From Thinopyrum elongatum (taxonomy: Eukaryota > Streptophyta > Magnoliopsida > Poales > Poaceae): a stretch of DNA of 64,000 nt. The stretch's first letter is position 1. Each line of letters starts with the position of its first letter. The stretch spans positions 329,052,929 to 329,116,928 of the forward strand of contig CM022301.1 in the NCBI GenBank assembly GCA_011799875.1, written 5' to 3'. Positions 1 to 12,300 of this stretch are shown here, one piece after another. The notes under the pieces were generated by a model. It did no database searches. It was not told the DNA's origin and was given only the letters and a program-made list of their open reading frames with translations. A program made the translations under genes and the position numbers.

Positions 1-210
1 CGGGGGGTATGAACCATGATAAAGTTGGAATAAAGTAGATATAATGCTAATATGAAATTGGAATGAGTTTACAACAGTACCTAAAGGTAGTGATTTGCTT
101 TATTATACTAACGGATCTTAGGAGGGTTTTGTTAAGTTTTGTGTGGACGAAATGTTCGAAGATCAAGGAGGTATCGATATAAGAAGAATACGGAGAGACA
201 ATAGTTCAAG

Positions 211-293
211 CTTGGGGATTCCCAAGGCACCCCAAGTAAATATTTCAAGGAGATTCAAGCATCTAAGCTTGGGGATGCCCCGGAAGGCATCCC
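211..293 (+). other. Paired stem-loops, first repeat unit
   Basis: Two hairpins lie 35 bp apart. The first pairs CTTGGGG (211-217) with CCCCAAG (230-236). The second pairs GGGATGCC (272-279) with GGCATCCC (286-293) around a CCGGAA loop. The same pair recurs in the second repeat unit. The location in a retrotransposon 3' region suggests an RNA structure, but that role is inference. Confidence 0.5.
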
Positions 294-1302
294 ATCTTTA
301 TTCTTCAACAATTATTGGTATACCTCGGTTTTTGTTTTGTTCTCATGATATGTGTCTTTTGTGTTTATTTATTTTCTTTTCCTTTATGCACCATGCTGGT
401 ATGATATATTCCTTCATTGATTTATAGAATGCTTCATGCGCTTCACTTAAATCTTTTGAGTATGGCTTTATAGAATGCTCTTTGTGCTTCACTTTAATCT
501 TTTGAGTATGGCTTTATAGAATGCTTCGTGTGCTTCACTTATATATTTTGAGCCTGGATATTGGTCAATCTATATTAATTGTAGAGTGCTCTATGAACTT
601 CACTTATATCTTTTTAGAGTATGAATAAAATTATCATCGAAAATTGGGCTTGGAAGAGTATCATTAAAATATCACTGCTTAGCTAAAAGCTTTAAAGAAA
701 AGTTCTTGTTTAGAGACAACCTAATATTTATCCTTACTGTTTTTGTGTGTTAACATGATCAAGCTACTGTATTAATCATGTTTTATAGTTTTTGTTTCAA
801 TAAAGTGCCAAGTAAAGCCTGTGGGATAGTGTGGTTGATAGTTGATTTGATTCTGTGAAAAACAGAAACTTTTGCATCCAATAGCAGAATTTTAAAAATT
901 CACTGGAACGTGAAAAAACTCTGAATTTTTTACATAGGATTTATATACAAATTGGATACGTTTTCCTAATTTTTAATTTTTTTTCAGTTATATAAGTATG
1001 GGAACAATTCAGATCTTCGCATACTGTTCTGTTTTTGACAGATTCTGTTTTCAATGCATAGTTTGCTTGTTTTAGTGTTTCCATAGCTTATATTAAGTGA
1101 TATAAATTGTGGAAATGATAGAGTACAGTAGGAATTATGTGGAAACAATTATGAATCTTGTCTTTACAGTACCCAAGTGAATGATTTGTTTTATTATACT
1201 AACGGAGCTCATGAGTTTTCTGTTGAGTTTTGTGTGATTGAAGTTTTCAAGTTTTGGGTGAGGTGTCGATATGAGGAGAATAAGGAGTGGAAATACCCTA
1301 AG

Positions 1303-1386
1303 CTTGGGGATGCCCAAGGCACCCCAAGGTAATATTCAAGGAAGACTCAAGCGCCTAATCTTGGGGATGCCCCGGAAGGCATCCCC
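1303..1386 (+). other. Paired stem-loops, second repeat unit
   Basis: CTTGGGG (1303-1309) pairs with CCCCAAG (1322-1328), and GGGGATGCC (1363-1371) pairs with GGCATCCCC (1378-1386) around the same CCGGAA loop as in the first unit. The stems and loop are kept although much flanking sequence has diverged. Confidence 0.5.
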
Positions 1387-2972
1387 TCTTTCGTCTTCAA
1401 AACTATCGGTATACCTTACTTGGAGCTATATTTTTATTCGTCACATGATATGTGTTTTGCTTGGAGCGTATTTTCATTTTGCTAGATGTTTAAATAAAAT
1501 CATTGGATCTGAAATCTTGAATGGGAGAGAGTCATCACATGGCTATTTAATTATTTGACTACTCATTGATCTTCACTTATAACTTTTGGAGTAGTTTTGT
1601 CATTTACTCTCGTGCTTCACTTATATCCTATGAGTAAATGGTTGAATGAATTTAATATCATAAAGCTGAAATTATATATGTTTCATATGCTTATCCCATG
1701 GGGAGTAATGACTTCACATATAAGAAGTATAGGTGGTAAAATTTATTGAAAGTTAGCAAACACCGCATTGGTCACTTGAACAATTCATGAAAGAATATTG
1801 AAGGAAGAGAGATTTCACATATAAATATACTATCTTGGACATCTTCTATGATTGTGAACCCCATTAATTATTTCCAAACTTGAGAAAATTAGTTGAAGTT
1901 GGACAAGGAAGACAACATAATGAGTTATGTTTGGGTATATTTGTATAGAAGTCATATTGTTATGGATCCTCCAACATGTGGTGCTTGCTTAGGATCTTTT
2001 GCTAGCCAAAAATTTGTACTAAGTAGAGATACTACTTGTGCATCCAAAAACCCTTAAACCCCATTTCTTGCCATGAGTGTCCACCATATCTACCTATGGA
2101 TTGAATAAGATCCTTCAAGTAAGTTGTCATCGGTGCATAAAGCAATAAAATTGCTCCTAAATATGTTTGATCCTTTAATGTAAAGGAAAATAAGTGTTGT
2201 ACGAACTTGTGATGGTAAAGAAATAAAAGCGACGGACTGCATAATAAAGGTTGCTATCACAAAGGGCAATACAACGTGATGTTCCTTTGCATTAAGGGTT
2301 TGCACATCCAAAATTAAAAAGCGCATGACAACTTATGCTTCCCTCTGCGAAGGGCATATCTTTTACTTTCATGTATTTACTTTTACGCAAGAGTCAATAG
2401 TATTCCTTCTTATTTCAACCTCAACTATTCTTTAGTTGGCAAGCATTATATGGTGGGGAAAGATCCAAGCATATATGGCCATTCAATTATATTTGATCAT
2501 GAGTTATTATTGTTGACAATTATCTATATGGTAAATAAGTTGGGAGGCGAAACATTAAGCCCCTATCTTTCTCTGTGTTCGACGGGTGCTATTTGTTCTA
2601 AAAATATGCTTTGAGTGTTAGCAATCATGGAAGACTATATGATAGTTGAGTATGTGGAATTTGCTAAATCAAAGCTCTTACATAGACCCTTCCTGAAAAT
2701 AAGATGAATTGCAATTGTTTGATGGCTAAGAACATGGTTTGTTAGTTTTCAAGAAACTTTATGGTCTATACTTTAACATGTGAATAGCTTGTTACTTGAT
2801 CATGAGAAGTTTTATGAGATGAGCTACTGTTTATGACATATAATAATGCTAGAAAAAGTGATTGGAATTAGCATTGATCAAAATTTTGCACTTGCTAGCA
2901 TTCACACTTCATAAATTATTTCTTTTATCATTTACCTACTCGAGGGCGAGCAGGAATTAAGCTTGAGGACGC

Positions 2973-3849
2973 TGATACGTCTCCAACGTATCTATAATTT
3001 ATGAAGTACTCATGCCATGTTTACAAAAAAATTATATGGTTTTGGTATGATTTGATTAGAACTAACCCGGACTGACGCTGTTTTCAGCAGAACTACCGTG
3101 GTGTCGTTTTTTGTGAAAAAATAAAAGTTCTCGGAATGGGCTGAAAATTTACGGTGATTTTTTATGGACCAAAAGAGACCCCCGAAGCATTGGAGTTGGG
3201 CCAGGAAGTGGACGAGGTGGCCACAAGCCGCCAGGGCGCACCCTAGGGGGTAGGGCGCGCCCCTACGGCTTGTGGGCCCGTCGGGCACCCCCTTAACATG
3301 AGACCAACGCCAAAAATTCTTATAAATACCCAAACCTCCAAAAAGAACCCTAGATCAGAAGTTCCGCCGCAGCAAGCCTCTGTAGCCATGAAAAATCAAT
3401 CTAGGCCCTCTCCGGCACCCTGCCGGAGGGGGCCATCATCACCGGAGGCCAGGGAGGAGGAAGCCGGAAGGGTCCATCATCACCATGGAGGACAAGGATC
3501 AGAGGGAGAACCTCTCCCCATCTAGGGGGGAGGCCATGGAGGAGGAAGCACAAGGGGGAGACTCTCTCCCCCTCTCTCTCGGTGGCGCCGGAGTGCCGCC
3601 GGGGGAACCATCGCCGCGGTGATCGTCTTCATCAACATCACCTTCTTCATCACCGTCCTCATCTCTTTTCAGCAGTCCACTCTCCCGCACCCCGCTATAA
3701 TCCCCTACTTGAACATGGTGCTTTATGCCACATATTATGATCCAATGATGTGTTGCCATCCTATGATGTTTTGAGTAGATTTCTTTTGTCTTTTGGGTTG
3801 ATTGATCATCTAGATTGGTTTGAGTTGTATGTTTTATTTTGGTGCTGTC
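2973..3849 (+). mobile_element. 3' LTR (left part) of the plus-strand Athila-like element
   Basis: The segment starts TGATACGTCTCC after the internal region and shares with solo LTR S1 (40601 onward) the block around AACTAACCCGGACTGACGC. It carries a GC-rich hairpin and a TATA box typical of LTR U3 promoters. It is interrupted at 3849/3850 by sequence beginning TGTGACGCCCCC. The rest of this LTR was not found in the window. Open frames here (for example 3010-3759) are LTR noise. Confidence 0.8.
3219..3328 (+). promoter_or_regulatory. LTR U3 promoter: GC-rich hairpin and TATA box
   Basis: Arms GGCCACAAGCCG (3219-3230) and CGGCTTGTGGGCC (3266-3278) flank a core containing GGGCGCGCCCC. A TATA box, CTTATAAATA, follows at 3319-3328. 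The same order recurs in the other LTRs of this superfamily in the window. Confidence 0.55.
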
Positions 3850-6800
3850 TGTGACGCCCCCGGCTTAATCGTGCACTAATCATACACGCAAATGCACACG
3901 ATCAAGCGTAAGGACTCACTTGAAGGAATCACAACACAACTCTAAAACACAAATTAAAATAATACAAGCTTTATATTACAAGCCAGGGGCCTCGAGGGCT
4001 CGAATACATAAGCTCGCTTACAAGCGTCAGCGGAAGCATCAGATATCTGAGAACAGATATAAAAGATAAACAGAAAGGCCTTGAAAAGGTGGGGCAAAAC
4101 AAAACACTACGATCGAAAAGGTGTAGGCCTCCTGCCTGGGACCCTCCGAACCTACTCCTGGTCGTCAGCCAACTCGTAGTAGTAGCCATCCTCGGGGTAG
4201 TAGTAGTGATCGTTTACAGGGCAGCTGGCTCCGGGGCTCCGTCATCTGGTTGCATCAAATGGGTATGGGGAAAAAGAGGAAGCAAAGCAACCGTGAGTAC
4301 TCATCCGAAGTACTCAGCAAGCAAGGATCTACACTACATATGCAACATTATCAAAGAAAGGTTGTATATGTGGACTGGGCTGCAGAAATGCCAGAATAGA
4401 GAGAAGGCCTAGTCCTATCGAAGACTAGCATCTTCAGCGGTCTTGCAGCATTAGAAGAGTGTAGATTAGCACAGCAAAAGTAGTAGTAGCATTAAGTATC
4501 AACCTCGGCCAGAGATCCTTTCTCGACTCCCTCCGAGAAAGCAATCACAGAGCCATACTATCCATTTCTCATCACAAGTATCCAGTTCTAGTTGTATCGA
4601 TCGGGATACAACTCCGAGCGTCCGTTACCGAGGATCCGGCTATGCATAGATTAGTTCTTCCCTGCAGGGGTGCACCAACTTACCCACCACGCTCGCTTAA
4701 CTCCAGCCGGACACACTTTTCTGGGTCATGCCCGGCCTCGGCTAAATGACACACCGCAGCCCTACCTAAAGCTCAGTAGAGAGGTCCCCGTCGGTCTATA
4801 TCCTAAGCGCTCAGGGGTCTTGGGCCATCACCCTGTGCACTCCGGGTCGTTGCGTGCAGGGCAAATCTCGGTACCACCACTACAGGATGGCGCCGGCCAA
4901 GCCGTGCCGCGATGCTGAACTGGACGTCTGACAGAGCTTTCGGCTGATGCTACGATGCAGAGTGCCCATAACTTTTCCCGTGTGATGGTTAGTGCTATCG
5001 GGCCAGAGGCCCACTCAGATCAAATATCCAAATCGTTAGTGTATTGGGGGTGTGCGGTAACGAGCAGAGACTCACGATCGATGTGACCCCGTCGCCCCGT
5101 CTCGAGGACTTGCGGCAAGGGCTAAGAATGCCTGGCCACGCCTCGTATTTATCTCACGGGTACCCTCCAGGTCAACCCATCTTCACAACACTCACGGGTA
5201 CCCCTCAGGGCCGACCCGATGTCATCATGGTTCCGTGTTAAGTCAAAGTAACCGTGTGTCAAAACACCAGGGGGAAACCTGAGGAATCACCCTCGATGGA
5301 TTCCACCTGATGTAGTCGTCAAGGTGAACTTAGGAGGAATCACCCTCGAGGTTCACACTTGAGGTGTTGCACGACGGCGTCGTTATCGGAAGTGGTGAAG
5401 GAGGAATCACCCTTAGTGACCACGACCGAATAGCTACTCCACAGAGTTAACATCAGAAGTGCTAAACGAGGTATCACCCTCGACACTCGATGGTAACGCT
5501 GCAGTGTCGTACAACTAAGGGGGTGATGTGCGGTGCCGGGGCCTGGTCGTCGATCATGTTGATCGAGTCATCTGATAATCCAGCGGGGGCAACTGGGTCA
5601 AAGTGGTGTCTCTGGTGGGTCTCTATCTAGCCTATACTAGGCAGTTTAGGATAAGCAGGTAAGGTATCAATAGCAGGTTACAATAAACAGGTTATGCATC
5701 AGAATAGGATAACTCAAAGAAGTAGCAAATTCTAATGCAAGCAGGAGGCAGAAAGAATAGGCGATATAGGCATGTTCAAAGGGGGGTGCTTGCCTCGAAG
5801 CTCAGCGGCAAAGGACTGGTCGTCGGTAGTGTAGCCAATCACCGGAGCTGCGTTGGTCTCGGGGACTACGTCGGTACCGGGATCTACCGAGAGAGAAGAG
5901 CGGGAAGAAACAGATAAATACACGGCAAACATAAGCAACACAGAGCATGCTACGCTAACGTGCAGTGCAGGGTTGCCTAAAAGCATGTCTAAACCATTTT
6001 AGTTATTTTAGGATTAAAGTTGGATTTATTAACCGGTATATATGCACTATTCATCTACCGGAAACAGGCTAAAAGTTGCGGGTTCACCTCCGTAGAGGGT
6101 CCCGACACGGAAACAGATGGCACGGTTGGATTCGTCTCGTCGTTCTGATCAACTTTCATGTATAAAGTTTTTTGATCTGAGCTACGGTTTAATTTCTACT
6201 GATTTTAAAAGATTTAAACATTTTTTGGAATTTATTTTATTCACCTAATTCAACATTATCCAGAACAGTATATGTGTGACGTCAGCATGAGGTAGCGGTG
6301 ACGTCAGCAGTCAACTAGTTGGCTGACCAGGTCAAACCTGACATGTGGGGCCACTGGGACCCACATGTCAGTCTTTGTTAGTATAAACAGAGTTAATTTT
6401 AAGCTAACTAACTAATTAGATCAGTGGGCCTAGTTAGTCAGTGATTAATTACCTAATTAACTTAATTAACAATTTAGTTAATGTTTTAATTATTTATAAA
6501 AATCAGTTTATTTAGGCGGGACCCACATGTCAGTGACAAGGGGCCAGCCACGTCAGCGTTGACTGGGTCAATGGGCCCAGTGGGACCCGGTGGCAGAGAC
6601 ACAAGGTGGGGCCCGGCTAGTGCCACATCGGCGACGACCGGAGCCGTGCCGGAGCTGGCTCCGACGAGCCAAAGCGCGGTGGCGCGCACGGGAGGGGGTC
6701 GGGTTTCGTCTACAGGGCATGGGAAGGGGTGCGGTTGGTCTCATTCGATTAGGCGTTCAACGCCGCGTCAATCCCGGGCGGTGGCGTGGCCGGAGATGAA

Positions 6801-7212
6801 CCACAGCGTCGACGGCGAGCTCGACGGCGGAGGCCGGAGTTCGGGCATGCACGGATCTGGGGCTAGGGGGCACGGCAAAATGTGTGGGTGCGCGTGTTGG
6901 CTTCCTGAGGATCCCATGAGCACTATGCGATGCTCGTACGTGAGTTTTGCTCGCCGTGGCTGCGGTGGCGAGGTGCAAGGCGGCGGTGAGCTCACGGGCG
7001 TGGCGGGGATCGAAGCTACGGAGAGAGGGGGAAAAAGGGGAGAGGTCCGGGAGGCGCGGCAGCTCACAGTGGTCACGTAGGGCAGCTCAGGAGGCTCGGG
7101 GAAGCGCTGGTGGTGACGCAATCGACGGCCAGATCCTCCAGTGCCCGAGGAAGAAGAAGATGCTGCCATCGCCGTTGCAGAGGCGGGGAGCCCCGGTGGG
7201 TTGTCGCAGGTG
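3850..7212. mobile_element. Retroelement end fragment beginning TGTGACGCCCCC (gypsy-like LTR)
   Basis: The sequence abruptly replaces the previous LTR at 3850 with TGTGACGCCCCCGG. This resembles ends of a long Triticeae gypsy LTR (Fatima-like by memory; not verified). It contains no convincing coding region. Notable parts are a GC-rich stretch to about 5530, a TTAATTA-rich stretch at about 6380-6500, and a GC-rich stretch with GACGTCAGC and CCCACATGTCA motifs at 6270-6600. Several long open frames at 6480-7210 overlap on both strands and lack recognisable domains. No second LTR or TSD partner (left flank CTGTC, 3845-3849) was found, so the right limit is approximate. Confidence 0.45.
5282..5480 (+). 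repeat. Short dispersed repeats around an AATCACCCT core
   Basis: The motif (G)AGGAATCACCCTCG or a close variant appears at about 5280, 5333, 5400 and 5469, spaced 52-69 bp, with related flanks. The units are degenerate. They lie inside the retroelement fragment and no function is evident. Confidence 0.5.
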
Positions 7213-7240
7213 ACGAAGAGGTCGATGGTACCTTAAACTC

Positions 7241-7425
7241 CTTTGCAGTCATCTCATCAGGAGGAGTGTACTTCTCCTTCTCCTTCGACTTGCTGGTTGT
7301 CTTCTTCACATGCTATCTAGGAGGGCCACTGGAACTGACAGGTGTACCATCTATGGTATAGTAGCGCTTTGAACCACCGGGACACTCTGGGTTCTTGTGA
7401 CGAGCTTGATGAGCGGAGATACCAT
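7241..7425 (-). pseudogene. Lysine-rich coding remnant of unknown origin
   Basis: Read on the minus strand from 7425, one frame stays open with coding-like composition: a stretch ending in SKRYYTIDGTPV, a TAG at 7313-7315, then a Lys/Glu/Thr-rich tail containing TSKSKEKEKY and PPDEMTAKEF. An acceptor-like TTCCAG lies just upstream on the minus strand near 7430. It could be a retroelement gag exon or a captured gene piece. I do not recognise the family, and the call rests on composition alone. Confidence 0.3.
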
Positions 7426-7435
7426 CACCTGGAAC

Positions 7436-8310
7436 CCACAAACACAAAGCGAGGGAAAATCAGGAGTAAAGCCATTGCATAAGCCAAGAGATACAAAATG
7501 AGAATATAAGTAAGTGCAAAAATTCTGAAAAACCATGTCACAACGGTGGTACCATGCCCAACAGCGGTAGTACCGCCGAAGGGTAAGCGGTAGTACCGCT
7601 GGACATGAGAGGTAGTACCACTGCAAGCGGTATTACCGCCCACCCTACGGGATTGCATCCGCGGCGTGGATCTGGTAGTACCGGTGACGTAGAATTGCAA
7701 AATTTTGGCAAATAGGACTATACCCCTATCTAGCAGTCATCCCGCTTCCTACTCATGCCTAGATTTAGCAAAAAAAAACTATGAATACCACATGCATTGC
7801 CCTAGAACCAAGACTCAAAAAATAGACCCGTAGGAGAGAAAAACGAGGGCAATACCGGTATCCATGGCAAGAGGAAGAGGTGGGGATCGATCCCACCGAT
7901 CGGAAATGGAGAAGACGACATGGAATCGGAGAGCCGGAGCCAGCCTCCGGAGCAGTTCTTGGCCGCCTGAGAGAGAGAACACGAGAGGAGAGGAAGTGAA
8001 TGGGTATGGGGGAGTTAGAACTCCCTATGCCCAGCACTTAACCCCCTCGCAAGTCCTCGAAGTGGTAGTACCGTTGGTGTTAGTGGTAGTACCGCCTGAG
8101 CGGTAGTACCGGTCACTCCAACCGGTAGTACCACCCCAGTGCTTTGACTGGGAGTCGGCACACTGCACTCCAAGGTAGTACCGTAGGTCTGCGTGGTAGT
8201 TCCGCCTGAGTGGTAGTACCGTGCCCATCAGCAGTAGTACCGCTTGCTGCCAGGAAAACTGCTAGGATCAAATTTGAGGGAAGGGGCTTATGTAATTATG
8301 GGAGACTAGA
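7436..8310 (-). mobile_element. Probable distal part of the 3' LTR of copia element C1
   Basis: This is the left flank of the CACTA insertion; the right flank (19193-19541) is the start of the C1 3' LTR, so this is its continuation. It is rich in GGTAGTACCG-type motifs. The outer LTR end could not be fixed, and some leftward sequence may belong to another unit. The overlapping open frames have no recognisable domain. Confidence 0.45.
7547..8245. repeat. Cluster of near-palindromic CGGTAGTACCG motifs
   Basis: About fifteen exact or near copies of CGGTAGTACCG, made of arms CGGTA and TACCG around one base, fall in two clusters, 7547-7685 and 8060-8245. Spacing is irregular, so this is neither a simple tandem array nor a CRISPR. 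It is interpreted as part of an LTR regulatory region. Confidence 0.55.
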
Positions 8311-8334
8311 CACTACTAGGGAAATGCTTATAGG

Positions 8335-8675
8335 TAGGACATTAGTAGTAGCGCTGGAAAGTAGCAAGCACTGCTGGTAATTAGCAGTAGCGCTATTCTA
8401 GGGCAGCGCTACTAGTAACTCTTTAGCAGTTGCGCTGGAAAATAAAAAAGCGCTACTACTAAGTCGGACCAGACAAGGCCACCGACGCTAGCTGTAGTAG
8501 CAGCGCTGTCCAGAATACAACGCTATTACTAAGATTTTAGCAGTAGCGCGTTATTTGACAGCAGCGCTACTGATAATGGGCCCCACTTAATAGTAGCACT
8601 TTTCCTGGAAAGCGCTACTACTAAGTACCATAGCAGTAGCGCTTTCTGTGAAACAACGCTACTGCTAGTTGCGCC
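8335..8675 (+). repeat. 5' subterminal repeat array of the CACTA element
   Basis: Many direct and inverted copies of AGCAGTAGCGCT and its variants fill the first 360 bp. In En/Spm elements such repeats bind the TNPA protein and overlap the promoter. A polypyrimidine leader (8690-8990) and a splice donor at 9050 follow, so the array probably also regulates the transposase gene. Confidence 0.8.
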
Positions 8676-8689
8676 TAGTGCCACCTTTT

Positions 8690-9294
8690 CACCCCCCCTC
8701 TCCCCCTCCCCCCCTTTGCCCTCTCTCCCCCTCCTTTCCCCTCTCCCCTCTCCACCATTGTTGCCCTTCTTCTCTCTTCCTCCTACCTCTCTTCTCTCCC
8801 CATTAATGCCCCCTCCACCATAACTCTCCTCCATAAATGGCCTTCTCATATCTCTCTCTTCCTCTTACCTCTCTTCTCTCCCCATTAATGCCCCCTCCAC
8901 CATAACTCCCTCTCCATTAGTTAGCTAGATTCATCTCTCCTCCCCAACAACTAGATCTAGCTAGCTATTTAGCCATCCACACTTTCGATCCCTATAGGTA
9001 GCGAAAGGCCTCATCTAACCGTGCTCGGTCTTGATCTCTCGGGAGATAGGTAAGTAAAAAGTTGTGCATTTCAAGAATGGGGAATATGTGTGTTTGGGAT
9101 ATGGAGAGATTTGTGCGAGTGACATGCCCCCGAGTTGCTTATGTTTTGCCGAAATGTCGATTTATTTCCGTTTCGGTGAATTTCGAGCAAACTCGATATG
9201 TCCTATTTTTAGGCAAGGTCATGCCAAATTTTTATATGACTTTGATGCATGCATGCATTTTGTTTATAACCCTTTTGCTTGTTATATCGTGCAG
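8690..9294 (+). promoter_or_regulatory. Leader of the transposase gene: polypyrimidine tract, then intron
   Basis: A C/T-rich tract (8690-8930) is followed by an exon-like end GGGAGATAG with donor GTAAGTA at 9050 and acceptor GTGCAG at 9289-9294, 6 bp before the ATG at 9301. Part of the intron (about 9130-9240) is clearly related to 14240-14345 in the leader of the second gene. No exact TATA box was chosen. Confidence 0.55.
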
Positions 9295-9300
9295 TCGGTC

Positions 9301-12300
9301 ATGAAGGTGAGTGGATGGAAGGTGGAGCGATACATGCAATCCGCGGTGATGGACATGTATGCAAATAATCGGACTAGGATTAGATGTCCGTGTACAAGAT
9401 GCAAAGGAGTCCTTTTGGACCCTTTTGATCATGGCAGTTTGAAGGCGCACCTGCTGCTGAATGGTTTCATGGATGGCTATACTCGGTGGATAAGTGAAGA
9501 TGATTATGATGAGGACGTCCACATGGCAGGGAATAACGACATGGGGCTAGACGAAGAGATGACCGATCGACACGAAGACGATGGCACCGGACATGGCGGC
9601 GGGGAAGAGTCCGGAAATGACGGCGGCGGAGAAGATTCCGGACACGGCGAAGAAGAGTCCGGACATGGCGGAGAAGAGGCGGCGGTCACGCCGCGGTCTT
9701 TGACGGTACTAAGTGCAGTTGTGCAGGACCCTCATGTTTGAGACCTCCTTTGCAAGAGTACGACTAGCGAGAGAGCTGCTTCTAGAGAGGAGGCCAAGCT
9801 GGCGCAACTTGAAGTAGACTCGAAGACTCCATTGTATGACGGTTGCAATCCCGAGGTGACCCACTTGAGTTTCACGCTCGAACTTCTAAAGACAAAGGCC
9901 AAAAACAAATGGACAGACAAAAGCCTCGATGAGCATTTGAAGTATCTACATAATAAAGTTCTTCCCGCGGGGAACCTATGTCCTACTAGTGTCGAGGAGA
10001 CCAAGAAAATCGTTTGCCCTTTTGATTTGCCGCACATTAGGTACCATGCATGCATCAATGATTGCATCATTTATCAGGGGGAGCACGCGGAAAAAACCAG
10101 CTGTCCAGTGTGCAATGCTTCTCGATACAAGAAGGCAGGAAAGAAAGCTCCTCAGAAAGCTGTATGGTACTTTCTGATCACTCCCCGTCTGCAGCGGTAT
10201 TTCGTAGATCCTAAGGAAGCAAAGCTCATGCGCTGGCACACGGAGAGGAAGAAGCCCGATGATGGAGATGATCCGAAGCTGAGACATCTCGTAGATGGTA
10301 GCCAGTGGAGAGCATTCAATGCCGTATATGGATTTGCTGCAAAAGATCCAAGGAACATCATGCTTGGTGCGAGTACCGATGGCATGAATCCGTTTGGTAA
10401 CCAGAACACCAACCACAGCACATGGCCCATCTTTGTATGGATGTACAACCTCCCCCCATGGAAGTGCATGAAGACAAAGTACATACACATGATCATGCTA
10501 ATTCAAGGCCGAAACAACTGGGAAATAATATTAACCTGTATATGGGGCTTCTGAAAAAGGAGCTAGACACGTTATGGAAAACACCGGCATGGACATGGGA
10601 CGCCAGCAAAGGAGAGTATTTCCATATGAGAGCCACGCTGATGACGACGGTGCACGATTATCTCGGTTACGGGTACACCTCAGGCTAGGTGTGCCACGGA
10701 TACTGCGGATGCACAAGGTGCATGGATGATACAACGTCTCAGCAGCTTACGTCAACGAAAGATGGCGGGTCTGGGAAAATCGTGTACATGGGGCATCGTA
10801 GATGGCTCGAGAAGGATGACCCGTGGAGAAAGCGTGGAGATCTATTCAATGGGTTGGCTGAGCATCAAGGACCTCCACGTAAGAGGAGCGGCGCCGAAAT
10901 CAACGAGCTATTGAAAAACTGGGAACAGTGCCCCACGCCGGGAAAGATGAAAAAGGCGCCGGAGCCGCTGCTGAAGGTATGGAAAACGAGGTCTGTTTTC
11001 TGGGACTTGGAGTACTGGCCCAATAACGACATGCCTCATTGCCTTGATCAAATGCATATCACGAAGAATGTCCTCGAGAGCTTGCTTGGCACACTGATGA
11101 ACATGCCAGAGAAGACCAAGGATGGGCCGAAGGCAAGGAAAGAGTTGGAAGATTTGAAGATCAGGAAAGATCTCCACCATAAAAAGTCGACAGAGGAAAC
11201 GGAGATGGAGACGGAGGAGGGGGAAAGGGGCAGAAAAGTCAACAAGAAGGAGCAGAATTATTGCCCGCCTTCTTGCTTCACCTTTAGTGTGAAGGAGATC
11301 GATCAATTCATCAAGTGCCTTACGGGAATCAAAGTCAGTTCCGGTTACTATGGGAAGATAAGCAGATTTCTAGACACCAAGAAGAAAAGGTTCAGCGGGA
11401 TGAAGTCTCATGACTGTCACGTGATGATGACACAGATACTCCCGGTTGCCATTAGAGGGATAATGGACAAGCACGCCCGTGACACGCTTACTGGTCTCTG
11501 CAACTTCTTCAACGTTATCTCTCGAAAGTCCATAAGTGTGAAGCAGCTCCGAAGGCTACAGGAAGAGATCATTGTCATACTATGTGAGCTTGAGATGTAC
11601 TTCCCGCCCGCATTCTTTGACGTCATGGTGCATTTGTGTGTCCACATTGTGGACGACATCATCGACCTCGGGCCGACATTCCTTCACAGCATGATGCCGT
11701 TCGAGGGGATGAATGGGGTCATCAAAGGATTCGTTCGTAACATGTCCCGTCCCGATGGGAGCATCGTCCAGGGGTATCTGACGCATGAGTGCATCTCCTT
11801 TTGCGAGAATTATATAGGCGTCGGAGACCCTGTTGTTGGTTTGCCCGTCGAGAAGCATGATGGGAGGCTCGGAGGAGAAGGTCACAACAACGGCCGGAGG
11901 GAATTGCACGTGGACTACTTGGATCGACGGAACGACTTTGACAGGGCTAACTTAGTAGTGCTACAACACCTAGATGTGGTAGATGATTATGTGGCACGGC
12001 ACAAAGAAACCATCGCAAAGAAGTACCGTGATAAGGGGATGCTCAAGACGGACGACGAAGTTACTGTAGAGCACAACGCCACTTTCTTGCGTTGGTGAGC
12101 AAGTTCTTGAAAAATCCCCCAGAAGAGGGCAGTTCGGACGGATTGCTCATACACGCCTTAGCACATGGCCCCGCGCCCAAATTCGCGACCTATCAGTCAT
12201 ACGATATCAATGGGTACACGTTCTACACAGAGGCCAAAGACATGGACAGTGATTACCAGAACTCCGGGTTGACAATTGAATGTGTGACCGACGCCAACGA

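Larger units (their letters stand above)
60..1640 (+). repeat. Tandem duplication, two diverged units about 1.09 kb apart
   Basis: A block of roughly 500-600 bp recurs: about 70-640 and about 1160-1640. Shared landmarks in the same order are ATTATACTAACGG (near 102 and 1193), a TATCGATATRAG-like stretch, two hairpin motifs starting AAGCTTGGGGAT, and several copies of a CTTCACTTATATC motif. The units are clearly diverged, so the duplication is old. It lies in the 3' non-coding part of the gypsy element. Confidence 0.65.
1..2972 (+). mobile_element. 3' internal region of an Athila-like Ty3/gypsy retrotransposon (truncated)
   Basis: This AT-rich stretch has no credible reading frame. It runs into an LTR beginning TGATACGTCTCC at 2973, preceded by a purine-containing tract at about 2955-2971 that could be the polypurine tract. 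The part around 1900-2400 matches, in reverse complement and by eye, the region 30190-30750 of the minus-strand element A1. It is therefore the non-coding segment between pol and the 3' LTR of the same broad family, here on the plus strand. Gag and pol would lie left of the window. A duplicated 0.5-kb block and paired hairpins are listed separately. Assignment to an Athila/Sabrina-type lineage is inference. Confidence 0.75.

Noticed and set aside
3010..3759. Open frames in the first LTR
   Set aside because: They lie in the U3 promoter hairpin and leader and are not shared as frames with other LTRs of the group.
6480..7213. Several overlapping open frames up to 173 aa on both strands
   Set aside because: They are GC-rich, mutually overlapping and lack domains; they are the expected chance result in a GC-rich LTR fragment.
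7547..8245. CRISPR-like array
   Set aside because: Repeats are short, irregularly spaced and degenerate, in plant DNA with no cas genes.
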